NCBI GenBank assembly: GCA_030581615.1
Contig: JAKTTT010000061.1
Span: 62,001-126,000 of the forward strand
Reading direction: 5' to 3'
Length of the DNA stretch: 64,000 bases
Source of the DNA: Alloascoidea africana
Lineage: Eukaryota; Ascomycota; Alloascoideomycetes; Alloascoideales; Alloascoideaceae
This document shows, one piece after another, positions 34,621 to 43,613 of this stretch. The translations under genes were made by a program, and so were the position numbers. The first letter of the stretch is position 1, and each line of letters begins with the position of its first letter. The notes under the pieces were generated by a model. The model worked only from the letters and a program-made list of their open reading frames with translations, searched no databases and was not told where the DNA came from.

Positions 34621-36876
34621 TCACCGAGGTAAAAAGTAGTTAAAGTGCACTTTTTTAAGGCTTTGGTATTGGTTAAAACCATGGAGACCGTTATAGCCAA
34701 AGATTATAGGCTTCCATTGACTGAGCTGCTCTCCTGAATGGTTTAGCATGGGATCATCACCGGCAGCAGAGTCCATGCTTTTGTTCTGAGTCGAGAGAGA
34801 GTTTTCACGTCTTCTTCGAGCGGTCATTGACTGTCTCGGATGATGGGCGCCGTGTGGGAAATACACCACCTCGACTGGGGGTGTGTAGTAGGCTGAAGAC
34901 ATTGGAAAGTATTCATAGTTGGAAACGGAAGATGGCCTTCGGTTTTTCGACTTTTGTTTGGAGTTTTGGGGTGAATCGCAACTACTAGTCTGTGACTTGG
35001 AGTTTTCGAGATTCTCTGGTTGAAACTTGGAAAAGGTGGAGCAGGGGGACAGTTTGTCGGGATCGATTTCCATCGGCAAAGATGTGGTGACAGAAAATCG
35101 CTTTTCTTCTTTCGGTTCCCATTCTGTGTATTTCTTCCTGCCTTGGGGTAATTCTGCCACTTGTTCGTGTTTGACTATAGGAGACAATGAGTGTCTGAAC
35201 TTTGTTTCATTCTCATTTGCTGAGGAGTCTTTCCTTAATTTCTTGTCATGTTCAACTAGCTTTCGCCTTTGGGAAGCCTGGATGGTTCTCCTGGAGAATG
35301 TCGATTGCGGATTTGTAGTAGCTGGTAAAGGAGCAGCAACTTTATGGCTGCTAATTATAAGGATTTCATCTCGCTCAATGTAAAAGCTGGGGTTTCTACC
35401 ACGAACAATAATGTGTCTAGATGTTGCAGTAGCGACAGGTGCTGTTTTGCCCGATTCAAGCACCGCTTCCAAGCTCACCACTATCGAATAGTACTGCTGA
35501 AAAATGTTTTTCCTGCCATTATTTGCTGTTGCAGACTTGAACTGAAGCCGTTTCCATTCAAAAGACTCTGAGCCTTGGAAACGGTCTAACTGGTACACTT
35601 GCGGCAGCAATTTCCGTTTCCCAGAGCCCGACGTTTTCTTCACACGGTCAGTATCTTTTGAGTCGGCATCGAGGGAGTCGGAACCTCCAAAAGGGAAATA
35701 GTACAGCTCTATTTTGTCATTAGAAAAGTTGTGCGTGGCGTACACAGAAAGACGAAACCTGTCGGTTTTGCGTTGCTCCAAAGTAGACAAATCGACCAGC
35801 TTCACTGGCATCTTTGGTACTTTCACCGATGCTGTTACCTGTATAAAGTTACGTCGGTAACAGGCGAGGTTGAATATTGGGTTGGCAGAAGAGGTATCAT
35901 CTCTCTTACTTTCGGAAATAATGGACTCTGTGGTTCCTGTTGTATTGTTCTCGGGGATCGGGTTCTCGGCCAAGAAGAACCGGCCCTCCATTTTCCCTTG
36001 TAGTGAGACCAAAACTGGAGAGTCATCTTCGGATAGCAGTGTGCAGGACGGATCTCTCTGCGTCTTAAAGTTCAAAAAATGAGTATTATCTTGCTGCTGT
36101 CTCTCATCAGTGCTTGGGGAGTTTGGGTTCTCCTCTTCCTCTTGTATCGCTGGCACAGGAGTGCTACGATTTCCACCCAAGGTTTGGTCAGAGGCTGGAG
36201 AATTGTCTCTTGGCCTCTTGCTGTAGGTTGCGGCGGTATAGGGAAGAACATTTTCAGATGGAGGGTACAGGGATAAACTGTTTGCAAAGTGGGGCGATGG
36301 TGAAAGTCCAAGTGTAAGGTTCCCGTATGGTATCTCATGGTCGCTTCTGTGGGGATCGTAGTCACTGGGGAAAACCAAAGAAGAGCTATTTCCGTAAAAG
36401 TTGGTCCTTGCCGCTTGATTTAAGCCACTTTTCTGAATCGTCTCGTTTTCACTCGTAAAGGAAGTTGAGGGCTGTTGACGGTTCTGGAAAGCAGAGAAAG
36501 CTCCCTTTTGTTGACTGTTTGACTTGGCAAGGAGACCAGATATAGCTGTAAAATCAATATTTTGTGGAAAATACGAAGCCTCGGGTACCAAATGCTGATA
36601 GTGGAAAAACTTTGGAGCATCCAAACCAGCAGAAAGTATTCGAGAGGGATTCTGGACTTTTTCGTCTTGTAAAGCGTCGGACGCTGGATTCAAAAGCCTA
36701 TCAGAGAGGACTGAAGGGTTATGAAGGTTGAGCGCGGTGGTGCCATCCTCGAGTTGTTGCTGTTGTTGCTGTTGTCGCTGGTCTCCAGGGTCTTCTAGCG
36801 GATTTCCAGGAGAGTCCTCAAAGTCTAGCACGGGCAAAAGCAAAGAGGCGAACTCGTCGTCTGCGGACTCTTCCAT
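34621..36876 (-). CDS. NDT80/PhoG-family transcription factor, RON1-like candidate
   Basis: 751 residues with an Ndt80-type Ig-fold DNA-binding domain at about 265-500: FKTQRDPSCTL, the YRRN signature CYRRNFIQVTASV, KLVDLSTLEQRKTDRFRLSV, a YYSIVVSLEAVLE strand and the terminal IIVRGRNPSFYIERDE (family VRGRSPSHY). The N-terminus is acidic and Q-rich (QQQQQQQ at 34-41) and the C-terminus is basic and disordered. In Trichoderma reesei an Ndt80-like factor, RON1, lies in and controls the GlcNAc gene cluster; Candida Ron1 has a related role. This gene sits directly beside transporter, deaminase, GH3 and deacetylase genes, so a RON1-like role is likely but inferred. Ndt80-type meiotic or vib-1/xprG-type functions are alternatives. 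Confidence 0.85.
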   Translation of the reverse strand: MEESADDEFASLLLPVLDFEDSPGNPLEDPGDQRQQQQQQQLEDGTTALNLHNPSVLSDRLLNPASDALQDEKVQNPSRILSAGLDAPKFFHYQHLVPEASYFPQNIDFTAISGLLAKSNSQQKGAFSAFQNRQQPSTSFTSENETIQKSGLNQAARTNFYGNSSSLVFPSDYDPHRSDHEIPYGNLTLGLSPSPHFANSLSLYPPSENVLPYTAATYSKRPRDNSPASDQTLGGNRSTPVPAIQEEEENPNSPSTDERQQQDNTHFLNFKTQRDPSCTLLSEDDSPVLVSLQGKMEGRFFLAENPIPENNTTGTTESIISESKRDDTSSANPIFNLACYRRNFIQVTASVKVPKMPVKLVDLSTLEQRKTDRFRLSVYATHNFSNDKIELYYFPFGGSDSLDADSKDTDRVKKTSGSGKRKLLPQVYQLDRFQGSESFEWKRLQFKSATANNGRKNIFQQYYSIVVSLEAVLESGKTAPVATATSRHIIVRGRNPSFYIERDEILIISSHKVAAPLPATTNPQSTFSRRTIQASQRRKLVEHDKKLRKDSSANENETKFRHSLSPIVKHEQVAELPQGRKKYTEWEPKEEKRFSVTTSLPMEIDPDKLSPCSTFSKFQPENLENSKSQTSSCDSPQNSKQKSKNRRPSSVSNYEYFPMSSAYYTPPVEVVYFPHGAHHPRQSMTARRRRENSLSTQNKSMDSAAGDDPMLNHSGEQLSQWKPIIFGYNGLHGFNQYQSLKKVHFNYFLPR

Positions 36877-37058
36877 CGAGTGAGTTGACAGTCCAGATTC
36901 GAGCTGCGGACGAGCAGCGAAAGGACTTTATTCTCCACCAGATTGTGAGTCACGTGCTCACAGAAGCAGAGAAAAACTTGCCTGTTTGGGCATATTAGGA
37001 CAATGGACTGGAGCAAAAAAAAAAAAAATTGGTTTCGATTTACACAAAGCATGCCTAT

Positions 37059-38558
37059 TTACACTCTTTCTATAGCATCGGAAGTGGATTTCTCTCCATC
37101 TAGCCCGTAGAAAACCTGGTCCTCTTCGGTTTCGCCTTCAGTGTGCTCTGTGATTCTGAAGAAAATGCTCGGGATTGCAAGAAACAGAGAACCTACCAGC
37201 AGCGCCCAGCTAGATATGAAAAGGCTCATATAGGAGGTATGCATTGCGTCCAGTCTCCAGGAAATGGCCGAACCAGCAGATTGTATGCCTTTGTAGAACC
37301 CAGCATATAACGCTGTCTTTTGTGAGGAGTTGGAAAGAGCACCCATGACCCAGTAGACATAGGTCTGCCAAAATGCGTCATAGGCGCCATAAAACATGTA
37401 GAGGAACATAGGCCCAATGTAGCCGGAATCCTTAAAATCAAAGGGTTTGAGCTCTAGAGCGGAGTGTCTTGTGTAGGAGAGCTGAAACTTTAGGCCACCT
37501 CCCCAGATTGCAAGTGTGAGTAGTAACAGAAGAACCCATCCTCCTCGGGCCCTTGTCTTTCTGGAAAACCGCTTCCAGTCTAGTAAACTGCCCATTATTA
37601 CCGCAGCAATCATTTGCAAAAGCCAGTACAAAAGACTATTCAAAGCTCTTGTTCTCACATTGAAGCGTGCGCCATTCACGGCGTTGAACTGATAGGTGTA
37701 GAACCAGTTGGAGGTAAAGAACATTGGGAAAAGAGTTAGCAGCTTCACCGGCTCGCTTATTAGGACTTTATAAAGACCTATGAGCTCAGCTTTCCACGAT
37801 GGATGTTTCTGCGTTATGATCCGTGTCCCATTTGTCCTCCAGACACGGTTCACTGGTAGAAGGGTAAATGCCAAAATAGAACCAACCACCATCAATACCA
37901 AAAATGCAGAGTATGTTCCGTCTCCAACGCTCGTGTTTTCACTATGCATATTGCTCGCCAGCGGGATGATGGACCCAATGACCGCGCCCATGTTGAAGAT
38001 TACCCAAAAGATCATGATTGCTTGGCCTTTTGTCTCTTCGGTTGGATAGGACATAATAACAGAGCCCTGGGCGGCCCACAAACAACTGGCCCCTATGCCG
38101 AGCAGGGCACCAGAGGCAATAACAAATCCTTCGTTCTGTACATGTTCAAACGCGAGCAGAGAAGAGGCATAGAGTGCGTAACCCATACCTCCCAGGGCCA
38201 AAGTCACTCTGATCCCCAACCTGTTGCAAATCGCACCGGAGAAAAAACCAACTGTAGCAAAAGTGGTGTATAGGGCCACATTGGCGTTTGAAGCCACATA
38301 TTGGTTTTGGTTCGCAAGACCTCCCCCACCAAGCCCATTCAGAGCATTGAACATTCCGGGACACAGAAAGCACACTATTGAGACCATCAAGATTTGGGCA
38401 TTCGCATTTGAGTAGGGCCATAGCTGACGGCCAAAAAGGGCCAATGGCGTGTCAAACCATTGGTTTTGATTAGGACGATTTTCTGAATCCGACTGTGTTA
38501 GCGGTGAATCTAGTTCATGGTTCTGTTCCTTTTCCTTGTCAATATGGCTGGAAGACAT
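37059..38558 (-). CDS. UNC93-type MFS transporter, GlcNAc importer candidate
   Basis: 499 residues with about 11-12 hydrophobic helices, beginning after a hydrophilic 50-residue N-terminus. IVCFLCPGMFNALNGLGGGG and YTTFATVGFFSGAICNRLGI are the characteristic first two helices of the fungal UNC93/DUF895 branch of the major facilitator superfamily; GALLGIGASCLWAAQGSVIM and YPTEETKGQA follow. Candida Ngt1, the GlcNAc permease, is as far as I recall a member of this branch. Transcribed divergently from the deaminase gene with 488 nt between starts, in a GlcNAc gene cluster, so GlcNAc uptake is the favoured role. The substrate is inferred from context. The C-terminus (ITEHTEGETEEDQV) is acidic and cytosolic. 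Confidence 0.82.
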   Translation of the reverse strand: MSSSHIDKEKEQNHELDSPLTQSDSENRPNQNQWFDTPLALFGRQLWPYSNANAQILMVSIVCFLCPGMFNALNGLGGGGLANQNQYVASNANVALYTTFATVGFFSGAICNRLGIRVTLALGGMGYALYASSLLAFEHVQNEGFVIASGALLGIGASCLWAAQGSVIMSYPTEETKGQAIMIFWVIFNMGAVIGSIIPLASNMHSENTSVGDGTYSAFLVLMVVGSILAFTLLPVNRVWRTNGTRIITQKHPSWKAELIGLYKVLISEPVKLLTLFPMFFTSNWFYTYQFNAVNGARFNVRTRALNSLLYWLLQMIAAVIMGSLLDWKRFSRKTRARGGWVLLLLLTLAIWGGGLKFQLSYTRHSALELKPFDFKDSGYIGPMFLYMFYGAYDAFWQTYVYWVMGALSNSSQKTALYAGFYKGIQSAGSAISWRLDAMHTSYMSLFISSWALLVGSLFLAIPSIFFRITEHTEGETEEDQVFYGLDGEKSTSDAIERV

Positions 38559-39046
38559 GGTTTGGAGGTTCGAGGAAAGGAGCCAGGGGAAAGAGAAAAG
38601 ATTTTATAAATGTGGAGAAGAGTTGCAATTTCTTATCTCTTTTCAGACTAAGTTGTCCCCAGGACGATGTAACTTGCGCGACAGTTGGCAATGTCGCAAG
38701 ATCAGGAACAGAAACCACAGCGAGTGCAGATGAAAGAGAAGAGTGCAAATGCCATCTCCAACCGCCGTGAGCGGGAGTCTGCATTCGCAAATGTGTGGAG
38801 GCAAAGAGACCCTGCAGGACGCCCAAACGGGCAATGCCACCAGCTCCCGGGAAATAAGCTTTGGAGATTGCATTCGACGCGTAAGCCGCTCTCACGTTGC
38901 ATTGTAACTGGCCATCGCAAGAAGAACAAGCAGAGCTGCCCCGGGTGGCATGATAGAGCGCCAACTAGCACAGATATTTATTCATCGCATCCTCCTACTC
39001 GTTTTTTTTTTTCAACCTATCGATTCACTACTCACCTATTCACACA
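38559..39046. promoter_or_regulatory. Shared divergent promoter, transporter and NAG1
   Basis: 488 nt between the starts of the MFS transporter (-) and NAG1 (+). A pyrimidine-rich run (poly-T) and CACAC/ACAATG lie just before NAG1. Joint control of uptake and deamination is suggested by the arrangement. No operator could be assigned by eye. Confidence 0.5.
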
Positions 39047-39805
39047 ATGCAATTACAGGTTTTCTCGACGCCAGCTCAGGCCTCCAAGTTTCTGGCTGAC
39101 TACATCGTGGAGCGCATCAACAGCTTCAAGCCCAGTCCTGCAAAGCCTTTTGTGCTGGGGCTGCCAACAGGATCATCGCCAGAAGGTGTCTACAAAAGGC
39201 TTGTGGAACTATACAAACAAGGGCAAGTTTCTTTTGAAAACGTGGTCACTTTCAATATGGACGAGTACGTTGGACTTGACCCATCAGACATCAATTCTTA
39301 TCACTACTTTATGTACCACCATCTGTTCAGCCATATCGATATCAAACCAGAGAACATAAACATACTGAACGGGTTGGCTGAAGACTGGGAACTGGAATGC
39401 CAAAGATACGAACAGAAAATCGCCAGTTATGGAAGGATACATTTATTTCTAGGAGGATTAGGTCCTGAGGGCCACATTGCCTTCAACGAAGCTGGCTCAG
39501 AAAGATCATCAAAAACCAGGCGGGTTGCACTTGCAGAAAGCACAATCGCAGCAAACTCTCGGTTCTTTGAGAATGACCTTTCAAAAGTGCCTCGATATGC
39601 ACTTTCTGTTGGCATTTCCACGCTCCTAGATAACTCAGATGAAGTGATTCTAATCGTTTTGGGATCAAAAAAGAGAAAGGCTCTCGAGCGAACGCTTTCA
39701 GGACCTATTTCTTCCGAGTTTCCTGGAACATATTTGCAGCTTGCCAAGACTGCCATGATTGTTGCTGATTTTGGCGCGGTTTATCAAAAAGACGTAGAGA
39801 ATTAA
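39047..39805 (+). CDS. NAG1: Glucosamine-6-phosphate deaminase
   Basis: Converts glucosamine-6-phosphate to fructose-6-phosphate and ammonia, the last step of GlcNAc catabolism. 252 residues, as for the family. Landmarks: LPTGSSPEGVYKRLVELYKQ (phosphate loop), FNMDEYVGLDPSDINSYHYF with the catalytic Asp of NMDEY, LFLGGLGPEGHIAFNEAGS (usual GGIGPDGHIAFNEPGS), SRFF, and ALSVGISTLLDNSDEVIL. In GPEGHIAF the usual Asp of GPDGHIAF is Glu, and the C-terminal region (SSEFPGTYLQLAKTAMIVAD) replaces the usual VNHMWTxSxxQ motif, so it is a somewhat divergent member. Start 39047 is the only sensible ATG. Gene order with transporter, GH3 and DAC1 supports the role. Confidence 0.92.
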   Translation: MQLQVFSTPAQASKFLADYIVERINSFKPSPAKPFVLGLPTGSSPEGVYKRLVELYKQGQVSFENVVTFNMDEYVGLDPSDINSYHYFMYHHLFSHIDIKPENINILNGLAEDWELECQRYEQKIASYGRIHLFLGGLGPEGHIAFNEAGSERSSKTRRVALAESTIAANSRFFENDLSKVPRYALSVGISTLLDNSDEVILIVLGSKKRKALERTLSGPISSEFPGTYLQLAKTAMIVADFGAVYQKDVEN

Positions 39806-40201
39806 TATATCTAGACTCCTTATTTTTGTCCTCTGGGAATGATTAAATGACTTGGAAAATGCAACTTTGTTAGTATGTAGCATATACACTTGCAAACTAT
39901 TGAACATTATGACTTTTACAATTATGATAACAAACGTGCTTGCTTTTAGTACTAAGACGTTGCAACGCTTGGATGAAACCTTGATTGTCACCCAGAGTCC
40001 AAATTTTTTTTTGGTAGAAAAAAAGAGAAAAATTAGATCATACATATGCAGTAGTGTCTGCCTAAAACAGGTACAGTACAGGATTGTCATTACTGCTTTT
40101 CAAGCAGGTAGACAATCACCAAAAAAAAAAAAAAAAAAAACTTCACGCTAAACTTTATTCCCTTTAGGTAACATGGTCATCGCTCTTCTAACCCCAGATT
40201 T
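39806..40201. other. Convergent intergenic region with poly-A tract
   Basis: AT-rich spacer between NAG1 (+) and the GH3 gene (-). It contains a 20-nt A run at 40121-40140 and no coding signal. Confidence 0.6.
40121..40140. repeat. Homopolymer A tract (20 nt)
   Basis: Uninterrupted run of 20 A, preceded by CACC. On the - strand it is a poly-T just downstream of the GH3 gene stop. Confidence 0.95.
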
Positions 40202-43200
40202 TCAAGAATCCCATTCTTTCGCATTTTTTTCCTCATAAAAATCCATATAGTTTTTCCAGATACTGAATCCATTCTCTTTTAGACTTTCAATTTGTCGGTC
40301 CTCAACGCCTGTGATGACACACTTGTTGATATCGCTCTTTTTAAAGTGTCGTAGAGCAGTACAAACCAGCCCCAATCGAAACACATCGTTCAGATTTTGA
40401 TAAGAAGGATCAATCACTTGTCCCGTTATGCACCCAACTTTTGGGGGCTGCTGATGGTCCTGCACGCCAGTAGCTGATTGACCAGAGCCGTCATTTGACT
40501 CCCCGCTGCTGTTCCATACTGACTCTTGAAGCCCATCTATAAAGGGAAAATACTTTGAGGTGGGATTCTGATCGGTAAATACAATGACGCACCCCACAAC
40601 TGCTCGGTTTGCCGGTTCCAGTGCCATGATGATTCTACACGTCATGCCGGCGTTTCTGATTGCCTCGGTGTACTGTTCCAGTAACCCAATTGTATTACTG
40701 TAGTTTTCTTTGATAAGGTTGATCACCTCTTCCTGTCGCTGTTGTGAATGGCACATGTCAAATAGTACCCCAACCACCTGCAACTCTCGAACCAGTTTCG
40801 TCGGAACTGTCCAAGAGGGTATGTTATCCATTTTCATAACAGTGAAAATTTTGTGAGAATTGGAAGACAAACTCCCTCCAACGCTCGCAGGCCCCGACAC
40901 AGAGTTAGAAGCCTTCGGGCTTGAGCTTGACCTATGTCTCCAGTCGAGCATGCTTGTTCCCCATCCGACAGCTTTCAAAAACGAAATAGCCGGAGACTGT
41001 GCATAAAACTTCAATGGGTCCGCTGCCTCTGTGTTGAGTAGCTGATCAGGGAAGAATATCAACGGGAAAGACGTTCCCAATGTTATTTTTTCACACTTTC
41101 TCTCCTTTATCAGGTACCGGATAGCTCTAGAATGCAAGCTTTTCCCTATTGCTTGGTTTCTGCGGGATTTATCTACAGCGATAAGCAAAATACTACCAGT
41201 TTTCAATCTTGGGTCTATCCACGTCAGACAAAATCCATACAGCGAGTTGATGCTAGAGTTGCGAACCACAAAGTGTGTTTGGCCAGCATTTGGGTTGAAA
41301 AGGGCCTGACTTAGCAGATTTGTGAACTTTAGCGTTGGTGTGCTCATGTAAATGGGGTGGTTACTGGAAGCATCTGACGATTCGGTCGTAGAACGGATTG
41401 TGTTCCAAAGTGCTATGAACCCCTTCAAATCACGTTCGGGTTCGAACCTGTCAACTAGCCATCGATGATAGTGTTTTCGTTTCTTTTTCACTCTGGAATC
41501 GTTATCGTCCTCTCCAGAGGCTTCCAAATACCTCTCGCCAGGGACGTGCCCTTTTGGGTTGAGCTTGCCAAACAGCACATCCGCAAGAACGTCAAGCGCT
41601 TCAGAAGTATATTCGTAAGTGCACAGATAAGTAGAGACAATGCTTCGCTCGTACAAAAAGTCGTAGGGTGATGAGACAGCAACAATAATCAGCGGCTTTA
41701 CAACTCTGGTGCTACTACGGCAGATCATCGATACATGTTTGGCAAAGCCAATTTGATACATGTTGCGACTCGAGTCTGCGGTTATGAGAATGACCACTTT
41801 GCTCTTCTCTATCAATTGCTCATGTATGCCAGTTAGACCATTTGCGGTGTAGCTCGTGTGGTAGACTTTGTACTTGGGCGGATATTCTTCATCATCAAAA
41901 TATTCAGACAGCTTTCGGCCAAAATCTTGAAACACTTTTTCGCCAATGAACAAATCTTCATCCTCGTCATCTTCATTCTCATCATCCGAAGGAATATCGT
42001 TATGTTCGTCGTCAAAGTGTTCGTATAGCGGATAGACCAAGGGCGTCAGCAGTAGAATGCCATTGTCTTCAGGGAGACAGTCCTCGGTAATGTACTTTGT
42101 CAACGGGAGATTGTTATTGTGGTCACGTATCAGGGTGATCGATTGCTGGTATGCCAATTTGGACAAAATCCTGTGATTTTCCCAGATTTTCAGGCTTGAC
42201 GGCGGAGGGGAACTAAGAATCTCGTCCCAGCTTGGGAGCTTGCTTTTCACGGTTGCTATTCTCGCAAGAGCCTCGTCCAGATAGTCCTCCTCGATAGTCC
42301 CGTTTAGTATACCCTCGTAAAGCGATTGGAAAGACTCCTCTTGTAGCTGGGAATCATGACAAACCATGATTAGATCGCACCCTGCAAAAAACGCCATTAT
42401 CACGCCCTGTCGTATGCCAACGTTTCTGTAAAGGGCCTCCATTTCCAAGCACTCGCTAATAATCATTCCATTAAAATTCATTTTTTCACGGAGAAGCTGT
42501 TTAACAATGATAGGGCTGAGGCAAGCATGCATTTCGTCCGGTGATATTCTCGGGACCGCACAACCCCCGACGAAAATTGCGTCAAGCACACCCTCGTTGA
42601 TACAGTGCTGGAATGGTATAATCAGAGAGGACTCTATTCTGTTGAGAGTGTCGTGAACCATTGGGAGTCCGAGCAAGCCATCCACCACGGCGGCCCCCAA
42701 TCCTGGAAAGTGTTTCCCCGCCGTTAGCACGCCTCCTTCTCGATATCCTCTCGCAGCAGCGGCCCCGTATTTGCACACTTCGTCGGTGTTGCTGCCCATG
42801 GAACGGACGCCGATGAGCTGGTTTGACATGACAGCGACAACGTCCAGCACGGGACCCAGAGTCATTCCCACGCCTATCGACACCAGCTCCTGGCCTATGG
42901 CTTTGCACACGTTATGTATTAGGTCGAGGCTGCCGGTGCTGGCCAGCCCCATGGCGCCGGGGAACTGGGTGATGTAGTTGTTGTCCGAGAGAGAGTTGAG
43001 CATGCCTCCTTCCTCATCGATACATATCAAAAGGGGATTTTTGTGTCCAGAGTCGTACGCCAGCTTCTGTAGGTCGTAGATAAGCTGCCGAGTCTGTGAA
43101 GCATCGACAATGTTCTTGCTGCTGATGATGAGCGAGCCCACCTTGAACTCTGTGATCAGCTTGCGGGCCTGGGGCGTGATTGTCGGGCCCTCGAAGCCCA

Positions 43201-43243
43201 GCAGCAGCAGCTGTCCCACCTTATCCACAATCTTTTGGTCCAT
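40202..43243 (-). CDS. GH3 beta-N-acetylglucosaminidase-like plus GNAT fusion
   Basis: About 1013 residues from the ATG at 43243 (the three codons before it lack an ATG). N-terminal ~360 residues are a GH3 NagZ-type barrel: KVGQLLLLGFEG, ICIDEEGG, GMTLGPVLDVV, AGKHFPGLGA (177-183) and ISECLEMEAL. A middle domain with an acidic insertion (EDDEDEDLF) follows, and the C-terminal ~390 residues resemble GNAT acetyltransferase folds (VDKSRRNQAIGKSLHSRAI, and LVCTALRHFKKSDINKCVITG). The Trichoderma reesei GlcNAc cluster likewise contains a GH3 gene, nag3. In NagZ the KHFPGHG and DSH loops carry the catalytic His and SDD the nucleophile; here they read KHFPGLG, DGL and SEC, so activity may be altered. 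No signal peptide: cytosolic. Confidence 0.85.
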   Translation of the reverse strand: MDQKIVDKVGQLLLLGFEGPTITPQARKLITEFKVGSLIISSKNIVDASQTRQLIYDLQKLAYDSGHKNPLLICIDEEGGMLNSLSDNNYITQFPGAMGLASTGSLDLIHNVCKAIGQELVSIGVGMTLGPVLDVVAVMSNQLIGVRSMGSNTDEVCKYGAAAARGYREGGVLTAGKHFPGLGAAVVDGLLGLPMVHDTLNRIESSLIIPFQHCINEGVLDAIFVGGCAVPRISPDEMHACLSPIIVKQLLREKMNFNGMIISECLEMEALYRNVGIRQGVIMAFFAGCDLIMVCHDSQLQEESFQSLYEGILNGTIEEDYLDEALARIATVKSKLPSWDEILSSPPPSSLKIWENHRILSKLAYQQSITLIRDHNNNLPLTKYITEDCLPEDNGILLLTPLVYPLYEHFDDEHNDIPSDDENEDDEDEDLFIGEKVFQDFGRKLSEYFDDEEYPPKYKVYHTSYTANGLTGIHEQLIEKSKVVILITADSSRNMYQIGFAKHVSMICRSSTRVVKPLIIVAVSSPYDFLYERSIVSTYLCTYEYTSEALDVLADVLFGKLNPKGHVPGERYLEASGEDDNDSRVKKKRKHYHRWLVDRFEPERDLKGFIALWNTIRSTTESSDASSNHPIYMSTPTLKFTNLLSQALFNPNAGQTHFVVRNSSINSLYGFCLTWIDPRLKTGSILLIAVDKSRRNQAIGKSLHSRAIRYLIKERKCEKITLGTSFPLIFFPDQLLNTEAADPLKFYAQSPAISFLKAVGWGTSMLDWRHRSSSSPKASNSVSGPASVGGSLSSNSHKIFTVMKMDNIPSWTVPTKLVRELQVVGVLFDMCHSQQRQEEVINLIKENYSNTIGLLEQYTEAIRNAGMTCRIIMALEPANRAVVGCVIVFTDQNPTSKYFPFIDGLQESVWNSSGESNDGSGQSATGVQDHQQPPKVGCITGQVIDPSYQNLNDVFRLGLVCTALRHFKKSDINKCVITGVEDRQIESLKENGFSIWKNYMDFYEEKNAKEWDS

Positions 43244-43613
43244 CGTGCCCAAGTAGCGTGCAAAACTAGCCCCAAACGGGTGTGGACCTTAATAATGTGG
43301 AGCGGGCGCACCGGGCGCGGCGGGGGGGTAGAAAGCCAGAGACAGTCACGTGACATGCTGACTCAGCTGTTCCCACGTGCATCTGCGCCCACGTGCCTCT
43401 AGGCTACCGGCCGCAATGCAACCGTTGCATTTCGGAACGAAGCGCTGGGTCCCCGGCAGAGGAAACGGAGTTGCAGACCTAAAAGAGCATCTCATCATCG
43501 CATCTTTCGTAGCTTTCCACACAAGGTTGTTGCTTTCGAACGGAAAAATAGCACCTATATAACCGGACGAAGCCATCGCTTTTCTGCTCTTCACAAAGAC
43601 ACATTAAATTGAA
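43244..43613. promoter_or_regulatory. Shared divergent promoter, GH3 gene and DAC1
   Basis: 370 nt between start codons of the GH3 gene (-) and DAC1 (+). TATATAA at 43556-43562 lies 52 nt before the DAC1 start. CACGTG occurs twice (near 43374 and 43389) and CACAAA (an Ndt80-type core) at 43592-43597. A GC-rich stretch near 43300 is distinctive. Confidence 0.55.

Noticed and set aside
38685-39359. 224-codon + frame over the NAG1 promoter and 5' end
   Set aside because: Frame-shadow of NAG1 with no start in a good context and Q/R/S/H-rich noise composition.
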